DNA from: CAZGUX01 sp964529305
Lineage (GTDB): Bacteria > Acidobacteriota > Terriglobia > Bryobacterales > Bryobacteraceae
DNA: 64,000 bases
Direction: 5' to 3'
Assembly (NCBI GenBank): GCA_964529305.1
Contig: CAZGUX010000277.1
Coordinates: forward strand, 1 to 64,000
Shown here: piece after piece, positions 1 to 8,976 of the stretch
Numbering within the stretch: position 1 is the first letter of the stretch
Layout: each line of letters opens with the position of its first letter
Translations under genes and position numbers: made by a program
Notes under the pieces: generated by a model
Seen by the model: the letters and a program-made list of their open reading frames with translations, nothing else
The model's database searches: none
What the model was told of the DNA's origin: nothing

Positions 1-1
1 G

Positions 2-469
2 CCCGAATCCGCCGAACTGCGCGCGCGGTTCGGCTACGAACTCCAAACGTCAGGCAATCTCGACCGCGCGCGGGAGGAACTCGAAGCCGCCTTCCGGTTG
101 GATCCCCAATCGCTGGAGACGCGCCGAATGCTCGGACAGGCGCTCTTGAAATCCGGAGACGCCGAGCGGGCCTTGCCGTTGCTGGAGGCAGCGTCGGCCA
201 GGGGGAACGCCTCGGCGCGGCTGGACGTGGCCAAAGCCCAGGTTGCGCTGCGGCGATGGGACGCGGCCGATGAGACTTTGCGACCGCTCACCGCGGCCAG
301 CGACGCGCCGGCCGCGGCGTTGCTGTTGCACGCGCAAGTTCTGTTCCGCCTGGGCAAGCCCGGCGAGAGCGCCGGCCTGCGCGAACGATATTTGAAGGCC
401 AGCGAAGCCACTCGCAGCATGGCCGGGGGCATGGGCCAGAAGCCGGCACTGCGCCGGTTCCCCAACTAG
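2..469 (+). CDS. TPR-repeat protein, C-terminal part (5' end outside window)
   Basis: The reading frame is already open at the window edge and runs to a TAG at 467-469, so only the last 155 residues are visible. They contain helix-turn-helix pairs of the TPR type: alternating small residues and leucines, with 'AREELEAAFRLDPQS' and 'LLKSGDAERALPLLEAA' showing the A/L/P spacing. TPR arrays are protein-interaction scaffolds; nothing visible identifies a catalytic domain, which may lie upstream. The stop overlaps the convergent rnr stop by 4 bp. An internal TTG at 98 could be mistaken for a start, but the repeat pattern continues upstream of it. Confidence 0.75.
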   Translation, partial: PESAELRARFGYELQTSGNLDRAREELEAAFRLDPQSLETRRMLGQALLKSGDAERALPLLEAASARGNASARLDVAKAQVALRRWDAADETLRPLTAASDAPAAALLLHAQVLFRLGKPGESAGLRERYLKASEATRSMAGGMGQKPALRRFPN

Positions 470-2763
470 TACCGCTTCTTTTTTGTCTTCTCCTTTTTTC
501 GCACTTCGGGCTCCACCAGCGAGAACTGCAGCTTGCGGTCGATTGGATCGACGCGGTCCAGACACACGTTGACCCGCATGCCGATCGCGAATTCACGCCG
601 GGTGCGCGCGCCCACGAGCTTCCGCACATTCTCGTTATAGTAGTAGCGATCGCCCGGCAGAAGGTCGACCGGCACCAATCCCTCAACGAACAGATCATCC
701 AGCTCCACGAAGAGGCCGTATTTCGAGGTGCTGATTACCATGGCGGAAAATTCGTCGCCGACGCGCTCTTCCATGAACTTGGCCTTCTTCCAGTCGACCA
801 GTTCTCGCTCGGCATCGGCGGCGCGGCGCTCGGAGAGTGAGCAGTCTTCGCAGATACTCTGCAGATCGTCCTTGGCCGCGGTTTCGCGGCCGTCCAGCAC
901 GGCCTTCAGCAACCGGTGAACCACCAGGTCCGGATACCGGCGGATGGGCGATGTGAAATGGGTATAGGTGGACGCGGCGAGAGCAAAGTGTCCCGAATTA
1001 TCGGTGCTGTACCGCGCCTGCTTGAGCGACCGAAGCATCAGGTAGCCGAGAATGCGCTCCTCCGGTTTGCCGTCGAGTTTGGCCACCAGCCGCTGGTAGT
1101 GCCGAGAGGAGATGTGGGTGGAGGCATCCGGCAGAGTCACCTGTTTGCGGACAGGCCGGCCGTCGCCGCGCTTCTGCGAGTAGCCGATCCGCCGCACGGG
1201 CATAGGGCCGATTCCCAGCGAGTAGCCGAACTGGGCGGCGACTTCTTCGAACTCCATCACGCGCTTGGGATCGGGAACTTCATGGATGCGGAACACCGAC
1301 GGGATGCCGCGGGATTCCAGGTATCCGGCCACGGCTTCGTTGGCGGCCAGCATGAACTCCTCGATCAGGCGGTGGGCGATGTTGCGAGGCGACCGCGCGA
1401 CGCCGGTCATGCGGCCCCATTCGTCGAATTCGATCAGAGGCTCCGGCAGGTCGAAGTCGATCGAGCCTCGTTTCACGCGTTTGCGATTCAAAATCAGCGC
1501 GAGTTCGCGCATCAACTCGAAAGAACCAGTGAGGTACTGATAGCGCTGCCGCAGCGTCTCGTCCCCCTCGAGCAGCGCGTGCACGTCCGTGTAGGTCATG
1601 CGCTCCGCGCTGCGGATCACCCCGCGAACGAACTCCGTGGCAATCACGTCGCCTTGATGGTCGATCTCCATCAGGGCGGAGAGCACGAGCCGGTCCTCCT
1701 TCGGGCGCAGGGAACAGATGTTGGTGGATAGTTCGTAGGGGAGCATCGGCACCGCGCGGTCGGGAAAATAGACGCTGGTGCCGCGCAGACGCGCCTCCTC
1801 GTCGATCCGGCTGCCCGGCCGGACGTAGTGGCTGACGTCGGCGATGTGGACGTGCAGGGCGAAGTGTCCGTTGGGAAGGCGCTCGACCCACACCGCGTCG
1901 TCGAAGTCGCGCGCCGTCTCGCCGTCAATTGTGACGATCGCCATGCTCCGGAAATCCCTGCGGTCTTTCAGTTCCCCGGCAGCGATGTCCGCGGGCACGG
2001 ACGTTGCTTCCTCCAGGACCTCCGGCGGAAACTCGTGCGGCAGGTGATGCTTGCGGATGATGATTTCGACGTCGATGCCGAAATCGTCCGGATCGCCGAG
2101 GATTTCGATGACGCGCCCCACAGCGCCTTCCTCGGAATCGGGGAACGCCAGCAGTTCGGCGTTGACAATCATGCCGTTCAAGTCGCGCACGCTCCCGACC
2201 TCGATGGGCTTGGAGCCGATGCGATCCGGGGAGACGGGACGGGGAGGCGGAATCTCCAACCCCTCGGGAATCTCGATCCACTGACGGATGCGGTCGTCCT
2301 CGGGTACGACGAAACAGCCGTGCCGGGCGATGCGGAACTGTCCGACCACGGTGACGTGGGCCCGTTTGAGAATCCGGACAATCTCGCCATCCGCCTTGCC
2401 GTCGGACTCGACCCGGGAAACGCGGGCGACGACGCGGTCGCCGTGCATGGCGCGCTCGACCGAAGATGGAGGAATAAAGATGTCGCCGGCGATCCCCTCG
2501 ATGGGGCGGTCGGGCATCACGAACCCGTAGCCGTCCCGATGGACGCTCAGGCGGCCGACGGCATACTCGCGGCTCAGCGAGCTGACGGCATAGTGCCCCG
2601 ATCGAACTTCGACAATTCGCCCATCGCGCTCGAGGCGGTCCAGGGCATTCTCGATCTCGACGCGGGAAGCGCCTTTCGAACCAAGCTCTTTTACGAGTTG
2701 CTTGAAGCTGGCGCGCGCATGCGGCAGGCGGGACATGTGGGCCAGCAAGGCCGCGTCGGTCAT
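466..2763 (-). CDS. rnr: Ribonuclease R (3'-5' exoribonuclease, RNB family)
   Basis: About 765 residues, close to the usual RNase R length. The order is an N-terminal winged-helix-like segment (residues 1-62), cold-shock/OB segments (about 65-225), the RNB catalytic domain and a C-terminal S1 domain (about 640-720) followed by a basic tail (KKEKTKKKRY). The RNB active site is visible near residues 280-290 as DGETARDFDDAV, where the aspartates bind magnesium. The enzyme degrades structured RNA processively from the 3' end in the cytoplasm. I chose the ATG at 2763 (MTDAALLAH); the frame stays open 15 codons upstream, but that extension looks non-coding. A long antisense open frame on the plus strand (1828-4290) is a shadow of this and the next gene. 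Confidence 0.95.
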   Translation of the reverse strand: MTDAALLAHMSRLPHARASFKQLVKELGSKGASRVEIENALDRLERDGRIVEVRSGHYAVSSLSREYAVGRLSVHRDGYGFVMPDRPIEGIAGDIFIPPSSVERAMHGDRVVARVSRVESDGKADGEIVRILKRAHVTVVGQFRIARHGCFVVPEDDRIRQWIEIPEGLEIPPPRPVSPDRIGSKPIEVGSVRDLNGMIVNAELLAFPDSEEGAVGRVIEILGDPDDFGIDVEIIIRKHHLPHEFPPEVLEEATSVPADIAAGELKDRRDFRSMAIVTIDGETARDFDDAVWVERLPNGHFALHVHIADVSHYVRPGSRIDEEARLRGTSVYFPDRAVPMLPYELSTNICSLRPKEDRLVLSALMEIDHQGDVIATEFVRGVIRSAERMTYTDVHALLEGDETLRQRYQYLTGSFELMRELALILNRKRVKRGSIDFDLPEPLIEFDEWGRMTGVARSPRNIAHRLIEEFMLAANEAVAGYLESRGIPSVFRIHEVPDPKRVMEFEEVAAQFGYSLGIGPMPVRRIGYSQKRGDGRPVRKQVTLPDASTHISSRHYQRLVAKLDGKPEERILGYLMLRSLKQARYSTDNSGHFALAASTYTHFTSPIRRYPDLVVHRLLKAVLDGRETAAKDDLQSICEDCSLSERRAADAERELVDWKKAKFMEERVGDEFSAMVISTSKYGLFVELDDLFVEGLVPVDLLPGDRYYYNENVRKLVGARTRREFAIGMRVNVCLDRVDPIDRKLQFSLVEPEVRKKEKTKKKRY

Positions 2764-2814
2764 CTCCCAATCGTAGCGAACCGGTCCCGGACAAACGGAA
2801 GGCAACAACGCCCA

Positions 2815-4269
2815 CTATTGCACGGCGGGCCGAAAACGGAACGAGAAAACATCCGCGTCTTTCACGACGAATCTCAAGCGCACCGGCGTACCGGCAAGCC
2901 TGCCGAGGCCGGGGCTGTTCTTCCACGACACCATTCGTTCAATCTCATCGCCGATGATCTCGCTCGAGTCGGCGAGCGTAAACCCCGGGATCGGCTTTCC
3001 ATCGGCATCCTGAATCTCGACCCGGACCGAGCCGGCGGCCGATGTGGAGTAGTTCAACTCGAGGGCTGCGCCGGTGAACCGCAGGGGTTTGGTGACCATC
3101 TCGCCGCCGCCGAAGCCGGCGTGCAGGGAGGCGAATCCGTCCAGGCGGAGTGTATAGCGGCGAAGATGCGCGGTGTTTTGCGCATAGTTGCGATCCACGT
3201 AGAAGGACATTTCGGAGGGACCGGTCTGCACCAGATTCAACGCCGGATAGTTGGTGCGGGAGACCCAGTGAGAGTAGCCGATTCCGGGGCGGAGGAAACT
3301 CTCCAGGAAGGTCCGCTCGTACACGTTGCCGCCCCGCGTGGTCAGCAGAACCACATCCGAGGTCTGACCGCGATAGTCTTTGTCGACGCCGACCTGGCCG
3401 GCCTGCTCGTCCGTCAGCACCCGGCGGCGGGTGACAAATCGGGCGCTGGTCGCTACATAGAGGTGAGGCGCGCGGAAATAGGGGGCCGTCTGGTTGACGT
3501 AAAGGTGCTCGGGCTGTCCGCTGTCAAAGGTCATCTCGACCGGCGCTTCCCAGTGGAGGAAGTCGCGGCTGGTGGTGCGCGAGATCCAGCGGACAGCGCC
3601 CATTCCCGGAACATCGTGAAACGTGCGGAAGTAGCAGACGTAACGGCCTTCGGACTCCGACCAGAACGCCAGGTTCTGGGAATCGTACATCGTGACCTTA
3701 CTCTTGGGCAGAACAGGCTCCTCGCGCAACTTGCGCCAGCGAATGCCATCCGCCGAAGCGAAGGCGACCAGGCCGCTCTGCATGCTGCCGCCAAGCGCCT
3801 TGTAGCGCTCACTCGGGTCGACGCCGGGGCGGGTGTCGAGCACGGGGCTAAAGTTGATCGAGTAGTCAGGATCGCTCAGAATCACATTGTTTTTGCGCGA
3901 ACCGCTCACTTCCACCAGGCCAAGATCGGGCCGAGTCCAATGGATTCCGTCGGAGGATTCGGCATAGCACGTGACGTTCACGCCCTGACGTCCTTCCGTG
4001 GCGGGCGTCACGACCCCGCGATAGTAGAGACGGTACAACCCGCCGTCGTGAATCACGGTGGCGTAGTTGACAAACGGCCCTTCCCACGGTTGGGAGAAGG
4101 TGAGGGAGATCTCCTTTTCGATGGGTTGTTGCAGTCTCAGTTCGACGCCGCTCAACCGATCGATCAAAAGCCGGTCGAGGAACAGCTCGCGGCGCGAACC
4201 GATATCAATGGCGGGTTGGGCCGCCAGTTCGACGGCCAGGAAAAGAAAAACAAGCGGCAGGTGGATCAA
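2815..4269 (-). CDS. Secreted five-bladed-propeller glycosyl hydrolase-like protein
   Basis: 484 residues with a signal peptide (hydrophobic first 17 residues, cleavage near AAQ). The body repeats 'Y..S.DG..W' blades (CYAESSDGIHWTRPDLGL, ASADGIRWRKL, RTTSRDFLHWE), as in the GH32/43/68-type propeller superfamily and its uncharacterised bacterial relatives. A C-terminal beta-rich module (from about residue 375) ends in DADVFSFRF. It is a clear paralogue of the product at 57491-58990: both share IGSR.ELFLD near the N-terminus, LGLVE..GSRKNN, LYVNQ..PY.RAPHL and the C-terminal module. I infer action on an extracellular or periplasmic glycan; the substrate is unknown and I cannot confirm the catalytic acids. 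It is divergent from the TonB receptor, which suggests shared control. Confidence 0.7.
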   Translation of the reverse strand: MIHLPLVFLFLAVELAAQPAIDIGSRRELFLDRLLIDRLSGVELRLQQPIEKEISLTFSQPWEGPFVNYATVIHDGGLYRLYYRGVVTPATEGRQGVNVTCYAESSDGIHWTRPDLGLVEVSGSRKNNVILSDPDYSINFSPVLDTRPGVDPSERYKALGGSMQSGLVAFASADGIRWRKLREEPVLPKSKVTMYDSQNLAFWSESEGRYVCYFRTFHDVPGMGAVRWISRTTSRDFLHWEAPVEMTFDSGQPEHLYVNQTAPYFRAPHLYVATSARFVTRRRVLTDEQAGQVGVDKDYRGQTSDVVLLTTRGGNVYERTFLESFLRPGIGYSHWVSRTNYPALNLVQTGPSEMSFYVDRNYAQNTAHLRRYTLRLDGFASLHAGFGGGEMVTKPLRFTGAALELNYSTSAAGSVRVEIQDADGKPIPGFTLADSSEIIGDEIERMVSWKNSPGLGRLAGTPVRLRFVVKDADVFSFRFRPAVQ

Positions 4270-4384
4270 AACATTCTCCCAAGGTCATGAAAGCGGGTTC
4301 CCGCGGCGGGCCTTCGCGGTATCTTATCAGGTTCAATCGGGATTCCGACAGCGCTAATTCGTTTCATTTCGAGGCGAGTCCTCC

Positions 4385-4413
4385 TTGACAAGGTCCCGGA
4401 CCGTTCTTATAGA
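4385..4413 (+). promoter_or_regulatory. Sigma-70-type promoter for the 4488 TonB-dependent receptor
   Basis: TTGACA at 4385-4390 is followed after 17 bp by TATAGA at 4408-4413, a near-consensus housekeeping promoter. It leaves a leader of roughly 65-70 nt before the GTG start at 4488, which has a strong Shine-Dalgarno sequence (AAAAGGAGG, 4473-4481). Confidence 0.65.
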
Positions 4414-4487
4414 ATCGGGGAACTCACGGGCGTAGGAAAAGGGTCAGACACAATCACATTGCATCGAGGGCTAAAAGGAGGCCGAGG

Positions 4488-7400
4488 GTGAGGATCCAGC
4501 AGCTCGAACATTTCATTTTCGCGGCGATGATGCTCGCGGCGGGAATCTCGTTCGCACAAACCAGCCAGGAAATTGTGGGAACGGTGAAAGACGCAACCGG
4601 AGCCGTCGTCAGCGATGCGCGAATCACGGCACGGCATCTGGCCACGAATGAAACCCGCGAGACCAGGAGCGACGCCGGCGGCGACTTCCGGTTACTGCGC
4701 CTGACCCGGGTGGGCGAGTACGAGGTGCGGGTGGAAAAGTCCGGATTCCGCGTGGCGGTGGCGCCGAAGGTTCTGGTCGAAACCGGACAGACCGTTCGTC
4801 TCGACCTCCCTCTGCAGATCGGTGAAGTGGCGCAATCGGTACAGGTGGAGGAGACAGCGTCGCTGGTTCGCTCGGAGACGGCTTCGCTCGAGACCGTGAT
4901 TCAAAACCGCGAGATTCTGGAACTTCCCCTGAACGGTCGCAATTTTCTTCAACTGACGGCTCTGTCCCCCGGAGTGTCGACGAACGGACCGCAAGCGTCC
5001 GGGTACAATTCGTTCAACCTGAGCGTGAGCGGAGGCCGGGCCCGCGACAACGACTACCGTATCGACGGCTTGCGCGCGATGGCGAGTTACAGCAACAACA
5101 TCGCGACGCTGCCGCCGCTCGACTCATTGCAGGAGTTCGAATTGATTCGCAACCTCTATTCGGCCGAATACGGCCGGGCGATCGGGGCGGTGGTGGAGGT
5201 GCGAACGAAATCGGGCACCAACCAACTACACGGGAGCGCCTACGAATTTGCGCGGCGAGGAGATTGGGCGGCGATTCCTTACTTCGCGCGGACGCGCCCG
5301 AATTACCGCATCGACCAGTTCGGTGGAAGCATCGGCGGGCCGGTGTACCTGCCCAAGTTGTATAAGGGCCGCGACCGGACATTCTTTTTCTTTGCGTACG
5401 AGCAACTCTATCAGCCGAGCCAGGTGGTGGCGCAGTTCTATACCATGACGGACGCGGAACGCTCGGGCGACTTCACGCAATCGCCATTCCGCCTGCCGCG
5501 CGACCCGCTCACGAATCAGCCGTTCGCCTCGGGCCGAATCCCGGCAAGCCGGTTCAGCCCGGTGGCCGTAAACCTGCTCAACATTTTTCCCCAACCGAAT
5601 CAAACGCTGGCCGGGGACGTGAACTGGACCGGAAATTTTCCAGCCAACTCGAAAACGCACACGTACGTGGCGCGCCTCGATCACCAGTTCAACACCAAGC
5701 ACTCGGTGTTTGGCTCGGCGACCCTCTCCAAGCAGAAACAGATTTCGGCCAGCCGGCTGGATTGCGGGTCGTGCGAAAAGCGAATCTCCGATGAGGATTT
5801 CCTGACAGACGGGCAGGCGATCACGCTGGGCTACACCTGGCTGATGACTCCGGCAGTGGTGCTGCAGGTTCGTGGAGGCCGATCGATCAACTACGCTTCG
5901 CAGGAGATTCGGGACAAGACCCGGAACTACGCCAGGGAACTTGGCTTCGACTTCTTCCCGACAGACGAAAGGAAGGACCTGTGGGGACCGCCGCGGGTGA
6001 ACGTGGGCCGGTTTGCGTGGTTCGGCACCACCAACTCACCGTACGTATCCGATCAGGACATCTATAACGGCGTCGCCGTGCTCAGCATCAACAAGGGCGC
6101 GCACTATGTGAAAGCCGGAACGGACCTGGCCTGGGACCGGTTCGCGTCCATCGGCGGCTACGGCTCGCGGGGCGCGTACTTCGGCAACGACCTCTTTACG
6201 GGGAACCAGAACGCCGATTTCATACTTGGCCACTACGGCTCCGCCAACTTTCAGTTCGAACCGGACTGGTATGAGGCACGGCGCCCGCAGCTCGCCTTTT
6301 ACGTTCAGGATGACTGGAAGATCAAGCCGAAGCTAACGCTCAACGTCGGCCTCCGCTACGACTACACCGGACCTTACGACGCGTGGAAGACGCACCGCCT
6401 GCACCGTTTCGACCTGGCTAAGAACCAGGTGGTCTATCCCAAGGCACTCGAACCGTTGATTTCGGCGGATGTCCGGGCGCGGCTGTTGTTTCCCTACCGG
6501 TTCGAAGGGCCATCGACCAGCTACGACGCGCAGAAGAACGATTTCGCGCCGAGAATCGGCCTGGCGTACCGCCCGACGGGCCAGTCGACATTCGTCATCC
6601 GGGCTGGCTACGGGATCTTCTACAACAGCCCGATGGGGTTGGAGACGATCCGGTCGGGACGCATTGCGCCGTGGGACGCGTACCTCGCGTTCCGCCCGAC
6701 ACCCGATGCGCCATTGTTCTTTCACCGGGCAGATGGCTCGTTGAAGCAGCGGGTATTTGCCTCACCGGGATTCACCGCGCCGGTGGAGCCGGGTTTCAAG
6801 ACCTCGTATAACCAGCAGTGGAACCTGTCGGTGCAAAAGCAACTCACGGGCGCCATGGCGCTGGAGTTGGCATATGCCGGATCCCGCGCCGTGAACATGA
6901 GCTTCCAGCGGGATGCTGACGCCTATGCGCCGCTGTATGGCCTGTCCCGATACTTCACAACCGTCAACATGACGACCAACGGCCTGGACTCCCGCTACGA
7001 TTCACTTCAGGTCTCGCTGCAACAACGGTTCAGCCAGGGGCTGTCGTTCCGCGCCAACTACACCTGGTCGAAACTGATGAACGATTACGCCGACTACTTT
7101 GACAACGGCACGGTGTCGGTGATCTTCCGGAAGAACCTGGAATGGGGCCGGGGCTTCGCGGACCATCGCCACAACCTCAACCTTTCCGGCATCTACGAAC
7201 TGCCGTTCGGGCGGGGCCGGCGGTTGGCAGCGAATGTACCGCGAGTGGTCGACTATGCGATCGGCGGATGGAAGCTGAACTACATTCTGCAACTCAACTC
7301 CGGCTTCCCGGTGAACCTGGTATACAACGCCGCGTTCCGGCCGGACGCGGTACCGGGGCGGGACGCCAATCTGCCGGTATCGGAGAGGACGGTCGACCGG

Positions 7401-7754
7401 TGGTTCGATCCAACGGCATTCGCGCGTCCTGCCGCCGCTGCCAGGTGCGAGGTGGAGGTACCGGCGCGGCGGGACGGATGGTTCCTGCTGCCGTGCCAGG
7501 GCAATCTGGGACGCAACGTGGTGGACGGTCCCGGTTTCGCGAACCTGGACACGGGCGTTTCGAAGTTCTTCCCGATCCGCGAGAATCACCGCGCGGAGTT
7601 CCGTGCCGAGTTCTTCAATGTCACCAACCACCCGGCCCTGTACTGGAACCTGGGCAACGGGTCCGGTCTGCGCTTCGACCTGGCGGGCGCGTCAAGACTG
7701 ACGGCGGTACGCAGCAACCGGACGATCCAGTTGGCGGTGCGTTATTCGTTCTAA
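4488..7754 (+). CDS. TonB-dependent receptor with N-terminal carboxypeptidase-regulatory domain (Oar-like)
   Basis: 1088 residues, far larger than a classical siderophore receptor but normal for the acidobacterial Oar/CarboxypepD_reg type. A signal peptide (about 1-23, ending SFAQ) precedes a Cna-B/carboxypeptidase-regulatory domain (about 29-105, GTVKDATGAVV...GDFRL). The plug follows (about 125-230, with the family motif LPLNGRNF at its start and RIDGLRA) and then a long outer-membrane barrel ending in phenylalanine (AVRYSF). It should import a bulky ligand across the outer membrane using TonB energy; the substrate is not evident. GTG start, set by AAAAGGAGG six bases upstream. It heads a tightly packed run: the next gene starts 4 bp after the stop. 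Confidence 0.93.
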   Translation: MRIQQLEHFIFAAMMLAAGISFAQTSQEIVGTVKDATGAVVSDARITARHLATNETRETRSDAGGDFRLLRLTRVGEYEVRVEKSGFRVAVAPKVLVETGQTVRLDLPLQIGEVAQSVQVEETASLVRSETASLETVIQNREILELPLNGRNFLQLTALSPGVSTNGPQASGYNSFNLSVSGGRARDNDYRIDGLRAMASYSNNIATLPPLDSLQEFELIRNLYSAEYGRAIGAVVEVRTKSGTNQLHGSAYEFARRGDWAAIPYFARTRPNYRIDQFGGSIGGPVYLPKLYKGRDRTFFFFAYEQLYQPSQVVAQFYTMTDAERSGDFTQSPFRLPRDPLTNQPFASGRIPASRFSPVAVNLLNIFPQPNQTLAGDVNWTGNFPANSKTHTYVARLDHQFNTKHSVFGSATLSKQKQISASRLDCGSCEKRISDEDFLTDGQAITLGYTWLMTPAVVLQVRGGRSINYASQEIRDKTRNYARELGFDFFPTDERKDLWGPPRVNVGRFAWFGTTNSPYVSDQDIYNGVAVLSINKGAHYVKAGTDLAWDRFASIGGYGSRGAYFGNDLFTGNQNADFILGHYGSANFQFEPDWYEARRPQLAFYVQDDWKIKPKLTLNVGLRYDYTGPYDAWKTHRLHRFDLAKNQVVYPKALEPLISADVRARLLFPYRFEGPSTSYDAQKNDFAPRIGLAYRPTGQSTFVIRAGYGIFYNSPMGLETIRSGRIAPWDAYLAFRPTPDAPLFFHRADGSLKQRVFASPGFTAPVEPGFKTSYNQQWNLSVQKQLTGAMALELAYAGSRAVNMSFQRDADAYAPLYGLSRYFTTVNMTTNGLDSRYDSLQVSLQQRFSQGLSFRANYTWSKLMNDYADYFDNGTVSVIFRKNLEWGRGFADHRHNLNLSGIYELPFGRGRRLAANVPRVVDYAIGGWKLNYILQLNSGFPVNLVYNAAFRPDAVPGRDANLPVSERTVDRWFDPTAFARPAAAARCEVEVPARRDGWFLLPCQGNLGRNVVDGPGFANLDTGVSKFFPIRENHRAEFRAEFFNVTNHPALYWNLGNGSGLRFDLAGASRLTAVRSNRTIQLAVRYSF

Positions 7755-7758
7755 AGCA

Positions 7759-8976
7759 ATGCGGGCGGCGGTTTGCCTGTTTACGTTCAGCGCGTGCCTC
7801 TCCGCCGCGCCGCGGCCGGCAGTGATCCTGGGGGAGCCCGTCGTGGTGGCCGAGGCGCCGCCCGAGGAACGCCGGTGGGGCTACTACCAGTTTCCCCGCA
7901 TCGAGCGGCGGCGGGATGGCCGGTTCGCCGTCAGCTTCCACGTTCACCCCGACGCCGCCGAGAGTTACGGCCTGAAGGCGGAAGTGCCAAACCATGCGGT
8001 TTCTTCGGATGGAGGGCGAACGTGGGCATTTGACCACGATTCAGACGCGGCGGCCGGCGGAGTGCCGTTGCCCAACGGCGACCGCCTGCGTATCGAGACG
8101 CCGCGCCCGTTCCCCGTGGGCGAGTTGAAACTGCCGGCGCCCATCGGGATCAGGAAGGGCACCTACAGCAAGGAGGAGTACACTCTCTACCGGCTGGGCG
8201 AGTTGCCCTCCCCGCTCGACAAGATCTGGTTGGGCCGTCTGGCGAAAGGCTCCCGGGCATGGCAGACGGAGCAGAGCCGGTTGGACGATCCGCAGGCGTT
8301 GCGATACTCGCTCCGCGGCCTGTTTCCGATCGTGTGGTGGGGCGATCTGGTGGTGGCCCAGGATCGCTCGCTAATCGCCGGAGTTTATCCGGGGTACCTG
8401 GAAGGACAACCCGGTCACCCGTGGAACATCTTCTTCTACCGCTCCACCGACTCGGGGCGAAGCTGGAAAGCGCGGGGCAGAATCCTCTACCAACCCGACG
8501 AGCGAGCCGACCCGATGGGGGCAAAGCGTGATGGATTCAGCGAACCGGCTACCGAACGCCTGGCCGACGGCACGCTGCTGTGCGTAATGCGCTCGACCGA
8601 CGGCAACGGGGTTGGCCCGATGTACCAGAGCCGCTCGGAAGATCTCGGCCGCACCTGGACAAAACCCGAGGCGTTCGCGCCCACCGGCGTGCTGCCTCGA
8701 TTGCTGCGCCTGGGCAACGGCGCGCTGATCCTGAGTTCGGGGCGGCCCGGAGTGGATGTGCGGGTCAGCTTTGACGGACGGACCTGGAGCCCGCCGCACA
8801 CGCTGGTGCCGATCTCTTCGGATAAACTGAACGCGGATTCCTGTGGCTATACGGGCCTGGTTGCAGTGGACAACGACAGCTTTTTGATCGCGTACTCGTG
8901 GTTCCGGCGGAAAGGGGCGGATGGCCGCGAGCGAAAGACCATCCTGGTGAGGCGAATCGAGGTGAAGGTGAAATGA
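7759..8976 (+). CDS. Secreted sialidase-like BNR-repeat protein
   Basis: 405 residues with a short signal peptide (first 16 residues, ending SAA). Asp-box/BNR-like motifs recur: SSDGGRTWAF, STDSGRSWKARG, SEDLGRTWTKP and SFDGRTWSPP, the S-x-D-x-G-x-x-W signature of six-bladed sialidase propellers. Members bind or cleave glycans such as sialosides outside the cytoplasm; with a propeller fold alone the activity stays unproven. It begins 4 bp after the TonB receptor stop and overlaps the next gene by 4 bp (ATGA), so the three are almost certainly one transcript and translationally coupled. Confidence 0.8.
   Translation: MRAAVCLFTFSACLSAAPRPAVILGEPVVVAEAPPEERRWGYYQFPRIERRRDGRFAVSFHVHPDAAESYGLKAEVPNHAVSSDGGRTWAFDHDSDAAAGGVPLPNGDRLRIETPRPFPVGELKLPAPIGIRKGTYSKEEYTLYRLGELPSPLDKIWLGRLAKGSRAWQTEQSRLDDPQALRYSLRGLFPIVWWGDLVVAQDRSLIAGVYPGYLEGQPGHPWNIFFYRSTDSGRSWKARGRILYQPDERADPMGAKRDGFSEPATERLADGTLLCVMRSTDGNGVGPMYQSRSEDLGRTWTKPEAFAPTGVLPRLLRLGNGALILSSGRPGVDVRVSFDGRTWSPPHTLVPISSDKLNADSCGYTGLVAVDNDSFLIAYSWFRRKGADGRERKTILVRRIEVKVK

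Noticed and set aside
1828..4290. 820-codon plus-strand open frame
   Set aside because: Antisense to RNase R and the propeller protein, both of which have clear family motifs. GC-rich DNA commonly leaves such long shadow frames.
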